DNA from: Posidonia oceanica
Lineage: Eukaryota; Streptophyta; Magnoliopsida; Alismatales; Posidoniaceae
Reading direction: 5' to 3'
NCBI GenBank assembly: GCA_037176725.1
Contig: JAZBRS010000014.1
Span: 75,994,501-76,058,500 of the forward strand
DNA: 64,000 bases
Under the pieces are notes generated by a model. It worked only from the letters and a program-made list of their open reading frames with translations, was not told where the DNA came from and searched no databases. Shown piece by piece: positions 1-12,800 of the stretch (position 1 is the stretch's first letter; each line of letters starts with the position of its first letter). A program made the translations under genes and the position numbers.

Positions 1-3000
1 TCTTTTTACTGTAAACAACAGAAAACTAGAAGCTGCAAACAAAAAAGGAGCAAGTAGCAGAAACCGTCTCTCGTTTTCTTTACGCCTCCAATTCAATTCA
101 ATTGATGTGCCTCTTGTTGAATGATGAATCATTGATCGCGTGGATCAATTTTTTAAGGTTTTGGATAACTTAGTATTGTTTTATTTATCTTCAAAGACTC
201 TGTATTGATTGGTAAAATCCAATAGAAGCTCAATTGTGGGCAATTGGAGTCTTCTCTTCCAAATGGATAAACATTTGGCAGTGCACTGCACATACTTGAA
301 ATGACTTCTTCCTCGTCGATTGTCAGTAGGTTCTATTACATGACAGAAAACCTCGGTAGCATGTGATGCATGTCTTCTTGTAAAGCAACAGAAAACTACA
401 CAGTCACAAAATAAAAGATCGGAAGCAGAAATCATGGTCCCTTTTCTTTGTGCCTCGAAATCCATGTGCCGGTTATTCTATCAGAACGTCCACTATTCAG
501 GGGGTATTCAGGACAGATTGTACCCTCTTTTGTTTTTAGGATATCAACTTGTACTTGCAAATGACAATAATCGGGTCATTTGATGAACTTGGTTTAGGGC
601 GCTTCATATGTATACCATCCTAACTTCCCTGTGTAGCATGAATGCCACTGCGAACTCAAAAAGGTTCACCATTCACCTATACATCTGTCTTTTATAAAAT
701 ATCACATATGACATCGAGTTAATCACAGAAATAAACTGAATATTCTTTAACATCGATCCCTTAGTACTGTAGTCTTAGTTTTTAAATGTCTCTCCCATGC
801 ATGCCCTTCTATCGTTTATTTCCAATGATCATCTTCTCTATTATTCTATTTGTAAACCCTCGCTCGCCTTCTCCCTCACAAGGAATCTTCTCTTTCTCTT
901 CTCCTTCTTCCACAACAAATAGGCGCAGGCTGAAGGTGGAACAACGGTAGGTTAATCAATTTTAGGTGTTGGGTTGATTTTTCAACTAAGATTTAACCAA
1001 GCATACGTTCGATATATATGATAGTTTTTTTGAAAGCCAGATGACATAGGTAAATTTTATAAATCATAAACGTTTTTACGTAATATAAGCAATTTTGGAT
1101 GGAATACATATAAAAATCCCCCATTTTTCTTCGGAAATGGCCACCCATGTTATTCTTGTTGTCGAAAATATGTAAAGGATGTCAGCATATCGTCAATTCC
1201 AAGCTATATGTAAAAAAACAAGACATACCAAATATCGTGCATTTCCGTTTTTCTTCAAGGGAAACAAATGTTTAGACAAATTTATAACCTGATTCAATAA
1301 AAAAGTACTTAATGTGATATCTTTAGGACCTCTAAATCTACCATTCACCTCAGTTTCATTAGTCTAAAAGACCACATGTACCAATTTAAGGACTTAATTT
1401 GGCATTTTTAGGACCCCCTAAATCCACCATTCATCTTAGATCATATGACCCAAAAATAACTTGTAATAGTTCAATTTCTTGTCACTGTACTCTTTTGACA
1501 ACGGACAATTTTATACATTTTTTTTCTATTGTAGTAGAAAATTATACCATGGTAAGTATATATATATATATAGATTAATAATATATTACATCTTCTCTCA
1601 ACTCCCTCTTAGATAAAAACCAATCATAACCATCCATCATGTTACTCATGTCATAAGCAAAACTAAAAATCGATCTACAACAAATTTAATATTTTAAAAT
1701 TCATAATTACCATAAATAATATCCCACAACCCACAAATTTTGAGTTCAATCAAAACAAACCCCACCTCCCCAACCCACACACACACTCTCTACGCATCCC
1801 CATCCCCTCGCAGATCTGGAGCATCCACTCCTCCCCGCTGTTGCAGTCGCCGCCCTCAACGATCGCGGCCGATGAGAAGCACCACAAGCAGCCGCTCCCC
1901 CCGCCGCTCCACCTCCTCCTCCACTCTCCACCGCCGCAAACCCGCCTCCTTCCTCCCACCTCCATCCCTCTATAGCATCTATCCATCCTCCCTCCTCCTC
2001 GTCTCCTCCGCCAAGAGGCTACGCGGCGGTCGTCGCCCCTCGCCCCGAGTGGACCGTTTGGCTTCCGTTATCGAGGAAGATGAAGAAGAAACCATCGCAG
2101 CAGAAACCAGAAGATCTCCTAGCTCTCCCTCATCAGGAGATCAAAATGATTCTAATCTTCCGTCGTTCGACATCGTGATGCTGACGCAGCCCGAAAAAGA
2201 GTAGGAGGAGGCGACGGCAGCAGGAGCTGAGGGGGTTGGATGTGCTCAAGGCCTTGTAGAAGGCCACTACTCAAAATGGAAGCGGCAGTGGGTGGAAAGG
2301 GTAGCGGCATGGAGGTGGTCCGAGAAGCGGTGGGAAGGTGGGAGGAGGAGAGGAGTGTGCTACCGACATTACTAGCTCTAGACTAGTTTTAATTTCAAAT
2401 CACGTCAAATATATAAAAAATTGATGCAATCACAAAATAAATAGAAAATACGGTTACTATTTTGAAAATACAGATTTTATGCCATGAATAGATAACTACC
2501 AAATCTAATTAAATTTAAACGTGATATAATAAGTATAACCATTTTATTAATTAAAGATAGGAAAATTTAAAAGTATTGAAACATTTACCATAAAAAAAGC
2601 ATAAAAATTGAAAAATAACTACCATAAGCACCATACATCATAACACGTCATCTAAAAAATTTGCAACATTATTATTTGAAAAAAAAACAAAACCACCAAA
2701 GCAAAAACAGTGTAAATCTTTTTGCTATTAATGTAAATATCTAAATATAAAGGACTCTTTCAAATGAAAACGAAAATATCAAAAGTAGAACAATAAACTG
2801 TTAATACATGTATAAAAGATATTTTTGGTATTTATTTAAAATCTTGAATATTGAAAAGTTTATTTATGGAAATGTATTACAATTATATTGTGATGTGACA
2901 TACACGTAGATATGATTTTTATAGAAGTTATTTGAAATTCGAAATAATAAAATATTTTATTTATGGAAATAAATCAATGAACATCTCTTAATGTGGCTTA

Positions 3001-3706
3001 TTGGATGACCACGTCAAAAATAAGAAAGAAAAAAAATAGGAACATTTAAAAGCATTCAAACCATTAGCATAAAAAAAAGATCAATTATTGAAAAACAATT
3101 GGTATATACACACACACACGAGATTTTGTGTGACTGTATAAAGATATTTCTAGAAACTGTACGAAACTTAGAAAATAAATATCTCACAATAAATTTGATT
3201 TTATTACATGATATTAATGCATTTTTCTGATATCAACACATTTTGTTTAAGTAAACCTAAGATCCAACAACCAAGATCGAGTCTAATATTAGTATTCTAA
3301 AGGACCAGTTTTGATCTAGTTCTAACGGTGAACTTGGATCTATTCTAATTGTGGAAAGTGAATATTAAAATTGAGTATTTAAATCCCGGTCTCACTTGCT
3401 CATCAATATTATTCGATTATAAATAACGCTTTTTTTTTCCTTATGAGCATAAAGGTAGAACACATGTACCAGAATTATTTAGAAGAACAGAAATGTACCA
3501 ATTTGGAGGGAGCACAAATTTTCCAAACCTAGCAGTTACTAGATATGCTCCCAACTATTTGACAAGCTAATACTTTACACGTAGAAGATGTGGCTGACGA
3601 TAGATAAATTTTACAAAGATAAAAAATGTAATTGCATCAAAGAGTACTAATTTTGTTCGGCGCATCTTTCTACGGCCAAAGAGCACTGTTTTGTTGCGCT
3701 ATTGCA
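1..3706. other. AT-rich flank downstream of the saposin gene
   Basis: No convincing gene is seen here apart from the GC-rich island listed separately. An imperfect direct duplication of about 85 bp is visible: positions 10-95 and 376-465 share the order of an AACAGAAAACTA tract, an AGCAGAAA tract and a TTTTCTTT tract. A short TA microsatellite lies at about 1556-1571 and an AC run at about 3108-3119. The 3' UTR of the minus-strand saposin gene must begin just below 3707, but I could not fix a polyadenylation site. Confidence 0.6.
1740..2350. other. GC-rich island, unrecognised
   Basis: This stretch stands out sharply from the AT-rich flanks. On the plus strand it gives an open frame of about 150 codons rich in Ser, Arg and Pro, ending near 2204, with an acidic run around 2075-2100. 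The frame has no early ATG, and the composition (CTC and CCG runs) easily opens frames by chance. It could be a decayed first exon or a promoter-proximal fragment of a lost gene, or a transposon remnant. I do not recognise a family and no function is proposed. Confidence 0.3.
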
Positions 3707-3853
3707 CTAAGCATCCTGATGTGCCAGTTCAGATGGATATTCAACTTCATTTGACTTGCATGCATGGATATAAGTGCATATGTCTGTCTTTTCAAAAAAA
3801 ATCTCTGCATTTATCAAAATTACAGGGCCATACTCGAAGACCAGCTTCTTGCA
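3707..3853 (-). CDS. Saposin gene coding exon 5 (end of SapB domain 2, stop)
   Basis: After a TTTGTGCAG acceptor the exon encodes [13 protein letters not shown], then DICTYIHAC with the last two cysteines, then a short acidic tail ending in TAG at 3707. It is in phase with exon 4, from which it is separated by a 176-bp intron. Confidence 0.92.
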   Translation of the reverse strand, partial: CKKLVFEYGPVILINAEIFFEKTDICTYIHACKSNEVEYPSELAHQDA

Positions 3854-6800
3854 CTGCACAAAAACAAATGGAGAGTAAAACATTAGGAGAATTGCAAATA
3901 CGCAAACCTATTCCACCAAATCTATGACTGCAGAAAACAGAAGAGAACGAAATGTCATCCCAAAATAATGCATCTGCAAAGTCAGGGTTGGAATATTATA
4001 GAAGGTTCTCGCACTTTATGCAGACATACCTGTTGAGTATACTGTTCCACTTTGTTGCAGAATTTTAGAAGTGTCTCAATTACCTCCATCTGGACCAAGG
4101 AAAAACATACAATATAATCAGTGCAAATCAACACATGAACAAATGACACTAGCATCCAGATGTCGGTGATTGGCCATGTTTAATATGATTACAATCCCTT
4201 CCGTACAATGAGGGAGCCAAAAAACATATCGAGTATATTAGCAAGTAAAGCGGCAAAGAGCAATATAAATTAAATCCATTAAAAAATTACTTAAAAGTGA
4301 CTAGCGGATGGATAAATTGCAGAATTTATAGATAACTTATTTGAGAACAAATGAGCATCAACATGAAAAACAATATAAGATGATCCGATATAAAACACAA
4401 GTGATTTTCTGATAGTGATCAGACAAATATTTCTCGAGCATTTGAAACTGAAACCTGCTAACAAATACATTCTAGTATAAGAAAAAAAAACTGTAATTCT
4501 CAATAAAAATGTCTAGAAGAAAAAGAAAGACAGGTGCCCAGTACAACAAGATAAACAATAGTTTATCATAATTTCATAGCAAGATTAAAAAAAACCTGAT
4601 GTAAATTAAAAAAATCAAGCTTTGAGTTCTATGAATATCCATTATTGTTAGTTCAATTTATGCAAAGAAAATTAGATATCCCTGGTAAAATCATGTGACA
4701 ATTAACACACACCACCAAAGCAAAAATTCAAAATCATATTGTCACAAACAAAGGCAATAATAATGATGGGGATAGTTCTCTAGATAAATTATATTAGATA
4801 TTTTATTTTGCTATTTAGTTGTAGGATTAGGTATATCTTTTATATTAGATATTTTATCTTGTTATTGTGAAAGTGGATAATTGTATTACTTGATAACACA
4901 TGGATTACACATATATAGGTGAGTATTAGATACCCTAACATAAACGGATATCTATTTACCTATAAGTCTAAACTAGACTCTAATAACAAAGAGACTCTAA
5001 TATATAACACTAACACTTCCCCTCAAACTGGAGTATATATATCAATCATGCCTAGCTTGGTACAAAGAGTCTCAAATACTCCAACATTCAAGCTTTTAGT
5101 GAATATATCTACAAGTTGTTCCAAAGACTGAGTGTAGGGTGTAGAGATCACTTCTTTCATCACCATGTCATGAATAAAGTGGCAGTCTACCTCAATATAT
5201 TTAGTTCGCTCACAAAAATAGGATTGTTGGCTATAAAGATCGCAGTTTGGTTATTATAATGCATAATCATGGGAGTTTGAATGGCGAAACCAAGCTCGCT
5301 CAGAAAGGATCTAAGCCACATCATCTCACTAGCAATTTGAGCCATAGAGCGATACTCTGCCTCAGCACTAGACCAGGATACCCCGTTCTACTTCTTGCTA
5401 CGCCTTGTAACTAAGTTGCTCCCAAAATATGTGCAAAAACCTGAGGTGAACTTCCTATCACCTCTGTCACCTGCATAGCCTGAATAAGCCTCAATCTGTA
5501 AATGACCATGTCTCCTATAAATCAGGTCTTTCCCTGGAGCACCCTTGACGTAGGCAAGTACTCGAAGTGCCCCCTGCTAATGGACTATCCTGGACTCATG
5601 CATAAACTGACTGAAAAGACCGACAGCATAAGCTATATCAGGCCTCGTGACTGTCAAATAAATCAACTTTCCAATCAGACGTCTGTACTATTCAAGGTCC
5701 TCTAGAAGCTCTGATGAACTGTCCCAAAAGGGTGGACTAGGCTCTATAAGGGTGTTCTCAGGTTTACAATCTAAACCCCTCTTTGAATGTAGAATGAGAA
5801 AAATAGGAATAAGTGGAAAATGGTATTGGTATTCTGATAGTATTACTATTCTGTTTGGAAGTAATTTTCTTTTAACTGTGAATAAATGTATATAGGGAGA
5901 TATTCTAGTTTGGATGAAAAGTGGAATAAGTATCATAATAAGTATTGGAATAAGTGGAAAACGTGTAGATTAATAATAATCAACTTGATTATTAAGATAT
6001 ATATCTAATTTAAAATATATATACATCATATTATATATGTATTAATTTTTAAACAAAAAATAACACATCATATACATACATTTATCGGAATAACTTAGCG
6101 GAATAATTTTATTCCACCTTTTCCGCGGCATAGCTATTCTGAAATAAACAAATCAGAATAAGAATTACTATTCTGCTTTTATTTCAGTTTTTTACTTGTC
6201 AAATGGAATTGTAATTCCAATTCTGACTTTGTTCCATCCTTTATTCCAGTGTCAAAATGAGGCTAAGAGACCTGTCTCCTGTAACAAATCAAGTGTATAT
6301 TTCCTCAGTGACAAAAACATCCTCTTCCTGGAATAAGCAAACTCAATGCCTAAGAAATACTTAGGCCTGCCCATATCTTTGGTGACAAAATGTCTCCTCA
6401 AGTATTCCTTAGTGTCTGAAATGGCTGCAGCATCACTTGTCAATAAAATGTTATCAACATAAACCGCAAGAACCACACAACTACCACTCATCTTCCTGTA
6501 GAAGACTGAAGGGTCCACAACACATCTGTGAAATCCACCATCTATCACTACTCTGCTAAACTTCTCGAACTATGCCCGTGGACTTTGCTTAAGCCCGTAA
6601 ATAGCCTTCTTGAGCATGCACACTTTATTCTCCTCCTGAGCAATATAAAGGTTGCTTCATAAAAACCTGCTCTGTCAAATCACCATATAAGAATGCATTC
6701 TTGATGTCCAATTGAAACAGCTCCCATGATTGGTTAATGGCCACGGACAACAATACCTGGATAGAATTGAGACGAGCCACAGGAGAAAAAGTCTCAACAT

Positions 6801-9800
6801 AATCAATGCCATATGTCTATGAGAAGTCACGAGCCACTAAGTGAGCCTTGTAGCGATCCACTGAGCCATTTGATTTATGCTTCACATTGTACACCCATTT
6901 GCAAGTGACTATGCTTACTCCTACAGGACAGGTCACAAATTTCCACGTACCATGTGATTTCAATACTTCCATCTTCTCATCCATTGCAGCTTTTCAATGT
7001 GGTATTTGAATAGCTTCCTGGTAGTTTCTAGGTATAGACTCAAAAGAAAGAGACAAGGCAAAACTGCGAAAGGCAAGGTGAAGGTTATCATAAGACACAA
7101 TTGAAAATAGGATGGACAGTAGAAGATTTTTTGCCCTTTCGCAGTGCAATAGCCAGGTCAAGCTTTGAGGTGGAGTATGAAGTGTTTTGATCTGCAACCG
7201 TGGTTGAGGATGGTTCAGCCGGAGGGAACTGAGATGGCTGCTGACGACGACGATAAGCCTGCAATGAACGGTGTTCTTGATTGTTTACAATTTCAGAGTG
7301 ACTGTCCATAGGTACAGGAGTAAGCAAGGGAATACAATCTGACTAGACCTCATTCTACTCAAAGTAAGCCTGAGTCACAAAGAAGGTGACATCAACCGAC
7401 ACATAATATCTCCTAGTCAGAGGATGGAGACAAAGATACCCCTTTTACATACGAGAGTATCCAATAAAGACACACTTAATAGACCTAGGAGATAACTTGT
7501 CAAGTCCAGGAGAGACATCTTAGACAAAAGCAACACACCTAAATACCCGAGGTGGCTAGGAGAATAACTCGGAACCAGAACGGAGTCACCGGATATGTAT
7601 CTGTCTATTTATCAGATAGGATGCAGTGAGAATTGCATCAGACCATAAGTATTTGGGCACATTCATTTGCAACATAATGGTGCAGACAACATCCAGGATA
7701 TGTCTATGCTTCCTTTCCGTCACACCATTTTGTTGTAAAATATGTGAACATGTGGTCTGATGTATTATGCCTAAGGATGCACAAAGACACTGAAAATCAT
7801 TTTGAACAAATTCAAGTGTATTGTCGGTGCACAAACATTTTGGAGTAATGGAGAACTAATTTTTTATTTCTGCCAACTACAGGCATAACATGAAAACGAT
7901 CTTTCAACAAATAAAGCCATGACGCACGAGAGTAGTCATCTACAAAAACAATATAATATCTATGACTCGACACTGACTGAACACGACTCGGACCCCAAAC
8001 ATCACAATGAACCAAATCAAATAAACTCTAACTCGACACAAACCGTAGACGCCTAAAAGTAACACGATGGTGTTTACCCAATTGACAAGACTCACACTGA
8101 AAACCATGGAAGGACTTGTTGGAGCTTTTAAAGTGACAGATGACCAAAATGATAATGCCACAAGACAGACAGCTCTGACGTAGACACGAATGCCAGTAGT
8201 CCACGCAGAATCTTGTCTCAAACAAACACGTACACACCGTCTCCATGCTTACGACCCAAACCAATCCTCTTTCCCGTTTGTAAATCCTGAAAGATACAAT
8301 GAAAGGGAAAAAAGACATAGAGCACGTTAATTGTGTGGTAATGACACTAATGGATAACAAATTTACTGAGAAGTCAGGTACATAAAGAACATTGTCCAAT
8401 CTGATTTGAGAAGAAACTTGAACAATCCCTTCTTTAAAAACAGAGCATGAACGACCATCGACAATCACAGAGGAGATATCAGCGAGGCTAGACAAACAGA
8501 TAAAAATGTCACGTCTACCTGATATGTGGGAGGAAGCTCCAGAGTCTATGATCCAGGAACTGTCACTAGAAATAATCATAGCGCTACTCGTACCTAAAGA
8601 GGAAGCATGAGCTGCGGTGGCAAAGGAATCAGTGGCCTGAAGCTGTAGAAACCGCTTGTAGTCAGCCTGAGATATGGTAACAGTCTAATCAGTAAGAGAA
8701 GTGATAATAGTCGCCTTAGAAGACGACTGAGTAGTAGTGGTGGTGGTAGTGACATTCGTCCATTGTGGCTTGTCAAACTTGTTCCAGTACTTCTCAGAAT
8801 GATGTCCTAGACGCCTACAATGCTAACAACGGGAACCACCCCGACCCCCTCGTCCTGCAAACCCATGACTGCATGAAGAGGATGCAGCCATAGCAAACTG
8901 ATCTGTAACAGGAGCTAGCGTTGCTATAGAAATCCTGAGAACTCTAGAGAAGGTATCCTAAAGGTCTAGAAGAGCCTCAAAACCTAGAATTTGTCCACGA
9001 ATCTAAGAAGACAATTCTAGATTAAGACTCTAGATATATGCTACCACCGCTAACTCCTCCCGATACTGCCTCATTTTCATGATATCTACTGCCAAATGCT
9101 GATATATATCAAGCTTGTCTAGTAGACCATGAAGAGTAGTGAAGTGCTCTTGCACGGAACTGTCGTCCTGTCGAAGAGAGAAAATCTGCTCATACACCTC
9201 AAATACCCTGGAAATGTTATTCTCGTGCCCATATGTGATCTTCAGTGTATCCTATATCTTCTTTGCGGAGCGCAACATCATGATACCACGAGCCACACTC
9301 GGTTCCATGTTGGAGACTAACCAAGAGACAATCACAGCATCGTCTGCATACCGATCTTCATACGTAGAATCCTTTGAATCAGTGAGATGCCTAATCTTCT
9401 TATGAGCGGCAATAAAAGTTTTAGAACTTTGTGCCCACAGAAGATGGTTCTTCTCGTTGAGTTTCTCGAAGGTGCTACTGAGGTTCTTCACCAACAATTC
9501 ACGAGACGCCATGGAAAATGGGCCAAAAACTGATCTGATTAGTCACAAAAGGCAGGAAACAATCACTTATGTGTCGCACAAACAGTCTGACAACGTCCGA
9601 TAACACTAACACACTATCCAAAGGCATGAACACGTGTGGATATCACGTATCCATACACAAATGGAGAACGGGAACTGTTGGACAGCCTACAACAAGACGG
9701 TGATCCTTATGCGTGGCTGCTAGTGAACCTAGAAGGCTCTGCGATGTGCACCAATGGGCCTAGAAGGCCCTGCAGTGGTCGCCGACGAGTCTGGGAGGGC

Positions 9801-12800
9801 CTACAGTGGGCGCCGACGGTTCTAGAAGGGCCAACGGGTCTGGAAGAGCCGATTGAGGCTGTCAATGGTTGTGTTAGGGCCGACGACTGCTGCTGGAAGG
9901 AGGCAGGGGCCGGAGGAGATGGAGGAAGTGGCAGGAGGGGCTGGGGAGGCGGGTGGTGCTGGCGGCAGGGGTTGGTGGTGGTGGACGGATGCCTAGGGTT
10001 TCTCCGTCGGCTCTGGTACCATGTGGAAATGGATATCCAATTGTATTACCTGATAACACATGGATTACACATATATAGGTGAGTATTAGATACCCTAACA
10101 TAAACGAATATCCATTTACCCACAAGTCTAAACTAGACTCTAATAACAAAGAGACTCTAATATGTAACACTAACAGTTATTTACTAGTAAAATTAGTTAT
10201 ATCTTTTATTTAAATTTGTAATTAGGTATCCAATACAAGGAACCAACATCTTATAGTTAGGCATTGATTAATGATATTATTTTCCACTTCTGAGAGTGAT
10301 TAATAGGGATTGGAGTTCCAATTACACGTGAAATCGGATTTGAGTTCAATTTCTTGTTGTTCATGCATTCTTTGTGATTAGTGCTACATCAAATAATTCC
10401 CTATAATCATGACATATCTGGAAGATTCAAATTGTTAATCATCAACTTTAGAGGAAGCAAGTCACTGACAAAGTTCATACCATCCAGAATTGATTGCTAT
10501 GGATTCGAATAGATTGATGTAATAACCATAACTGATGAATGATCCTGGTTACTTAAGCTGGTATTACTAATTGACATCAATGATGATGTTTCTTTAAGCA
10601 TCTAATTAGTAACAGAGTACTGATGTCTATTTAAACGCCAATGTTTTAATGTGATTAGTACATCAAACTGCACACATCATCCACAACATGTTTTGCCCAT
10701 TGTTGGTTATTTTTCATTATCATCTGATGCTTTGGTTGTAAACGTCAATTTTTTAATTCCCTGTTCTTCAGCATAACAAAAAAAGGAACCTTTCATCAAA
10801 TGAAAAAACATACAAGGAGACAACTAACTAAATCAACAAAAGGAAAGGTCATGAAATGGCAGAGTTGTATACTCAGGTGATCTATGTATTTTGAAAAACT
10901 AAACATTAAATCATATTTTGAAAAACGATAAATCCAAAAAACAACTTATCTTAAAGGTAATTTATATCTGAACGGAAATATATAGAGTCTAAAAGGACTA
11001 TCCAATCAAATATTGTTAAACGTGGAAATAGTTATCAGAGCTTACCTCTGTGTCAGGATCTTTTAATTTGGTAAGAAACTCAGATATGGCATCATGGCAT
11101 ATGGTGCAGGTATCATCATGCTTAAGAAGCGGAACATGTGAGGCTTCGCTGCATAGATTCACCTTCGTGCAGAACTTATCTGGACTTACTGATCCGACCT
11201 CTAGGAAAAAAAGAGGTGCATAGTAGTCTACCAGTAGCATGCACTGCCATAGAAATCATGCATCATTCAGTAAATGACAAGAACTAGTAGAAGTAAAAAC
11301 ACATTCTTGTTCTATAAACAACAGCTTCTTGTCCATTATAAATAGAAGCGTATTGTAGAACCAGGATCTCATATTCAATACATTTGTATTTTTCGTATTT
11401 CAGATAATCCGAATTATATTATCAAATTGACCACATAAATTGTACTGATCTAACTGAATTAAAGTTGTTAGCGAACAGCTGTCTGCTCACTTGAAGTAGT
11501 ACCTGCTGCTTCAAAGAGTGGAGTTGAGAACAAGCTTGATGAAGAGCATTAATAATCTCTGTTTGTGTCTTATTTTGAGATAGATAGTCCACTGCTATCG
11601 ATGTATATTCTTCACACAGAGTGCATAATCTTTCATTCTCTGAATTTGTATTCAAGAGTTGGATTTCACTTTCAGGTATCCCATAGTTTACCTGTGTAAC
11701 TGCAACAATGAATAGTCAACCACAAGCTTAGTTGGAAAAATTGTTCAGACATGGGAAGAACAAAACCATCAAAGAATTATAAAGGCAGCTATTGTTTTAG
11801 TATGTAGACATCATTACTGTAGCATCTCTATAGAAATATATTAACTTTGTATTCCTCTTCAAGGTGTACAATTAAAACATAGGAATCATATTAAGGCAAC
11901 ATGCAGTAGTAAGAGTGCAATTTATAGGTTGGTAACCTGATGTTGTTAGGTAAAAATGCCTTGCCTCCATTTTCTCCAGAAACCCAAAATGTTAGATACA
12001 TAGAGCCCAAGTATAAAGTTTCAATATGCCCAAGGAAGATATTAAGCATTATAAACATTATTCTTTATTTTCTCCATGAAATGGTGCATTGACAACAAAC
12101 TTAACATAGTACTTCAGTTTAAAAAAATCAAATATAGATAAATAAAACCAACTCTCTTCTTCTTTTTTAAAAATTTCAATCAGGTTTTGTTAAAATTTAC
12201 CATGACTAACTTTCTTCAATTATTACCCTAACTAGCTCCCCTCAATCTTTAAAATTCAATCATTTTATATTTTATTTATGTTTACCAAAACTAACCTCCT
12301 TCAATAGTTAATTCCAAAATTTTAAGTTTTTATTTAATGTTTAAGAATTGCATACTTGGCAGCACAGCACATGCATTTCCCAAGTGTACCTCTAGGTAAA
12401 AATATTGCTCCAAACATGGATAATATTTCTTCTTTGTTTTCTTCTAGTCATATTTGACAATCAAGGCACACTAAGACAATGTAAATCGGCACATCATTTC
12501 ATCTAAACTGAAAATATCGTGTACACTGATTAATGATCACTTTTTAAGTCAAATGTACAAAATTCAGAAATTCTCATGGCAGGGAAAGAAATCTAAATGC
12601 GTGTCAATATTTATTTTAGACATTTATTTTATATTTTACAAGAAAAAGGAATTTAAATCAAAATCTATAAAATTACCTTCTGTCATATTTAATTAGATTG
12701 CTCGTCAAGGACAAAGTAGAAATTGAGGATCTATTATGGTACGTGCAGTAGGCCATTTGATATTCTGATTCAAAGCAGAAAACCCACCATACTTGGACAT

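Larger units (their letters stand above)
4866..10175 (-). mobile_element. Ty1-copia retrotransposon, complete but decayed
   Basis: The element lies on the minus strand inside saposin intron 3. It has paired LTRs of 154 and 150 bp, a PBS next to the 5' LTR, a PPT next to the 3' LTR, and a perfect 5-bp target duplication GTTAT at 4861-4865 and 10176-10180. Internal order is gag, protease, integrase, reverse transcriptase, RNase H, which is diagnostic of copia. Without the nested MITE it is about 4.8 kb, normal for the group. Several in-frame stops and at least one frameshift make it non-autonomous today. It shares the gene's orientation. Confidence 0.93.

Noticed and set aside
181..465. Minus-strand 94-codon frame
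   Set aside because: No domain, and it partly covers an imperfect duplicate of positions 10-95. Taken as chance.
9636..10170. Overlapping frames of 98-148 codons beside the copia 5' LTR
   Set aside because: They lie in the GC-rich leader and LTR of the copia element, with no domain similarity.
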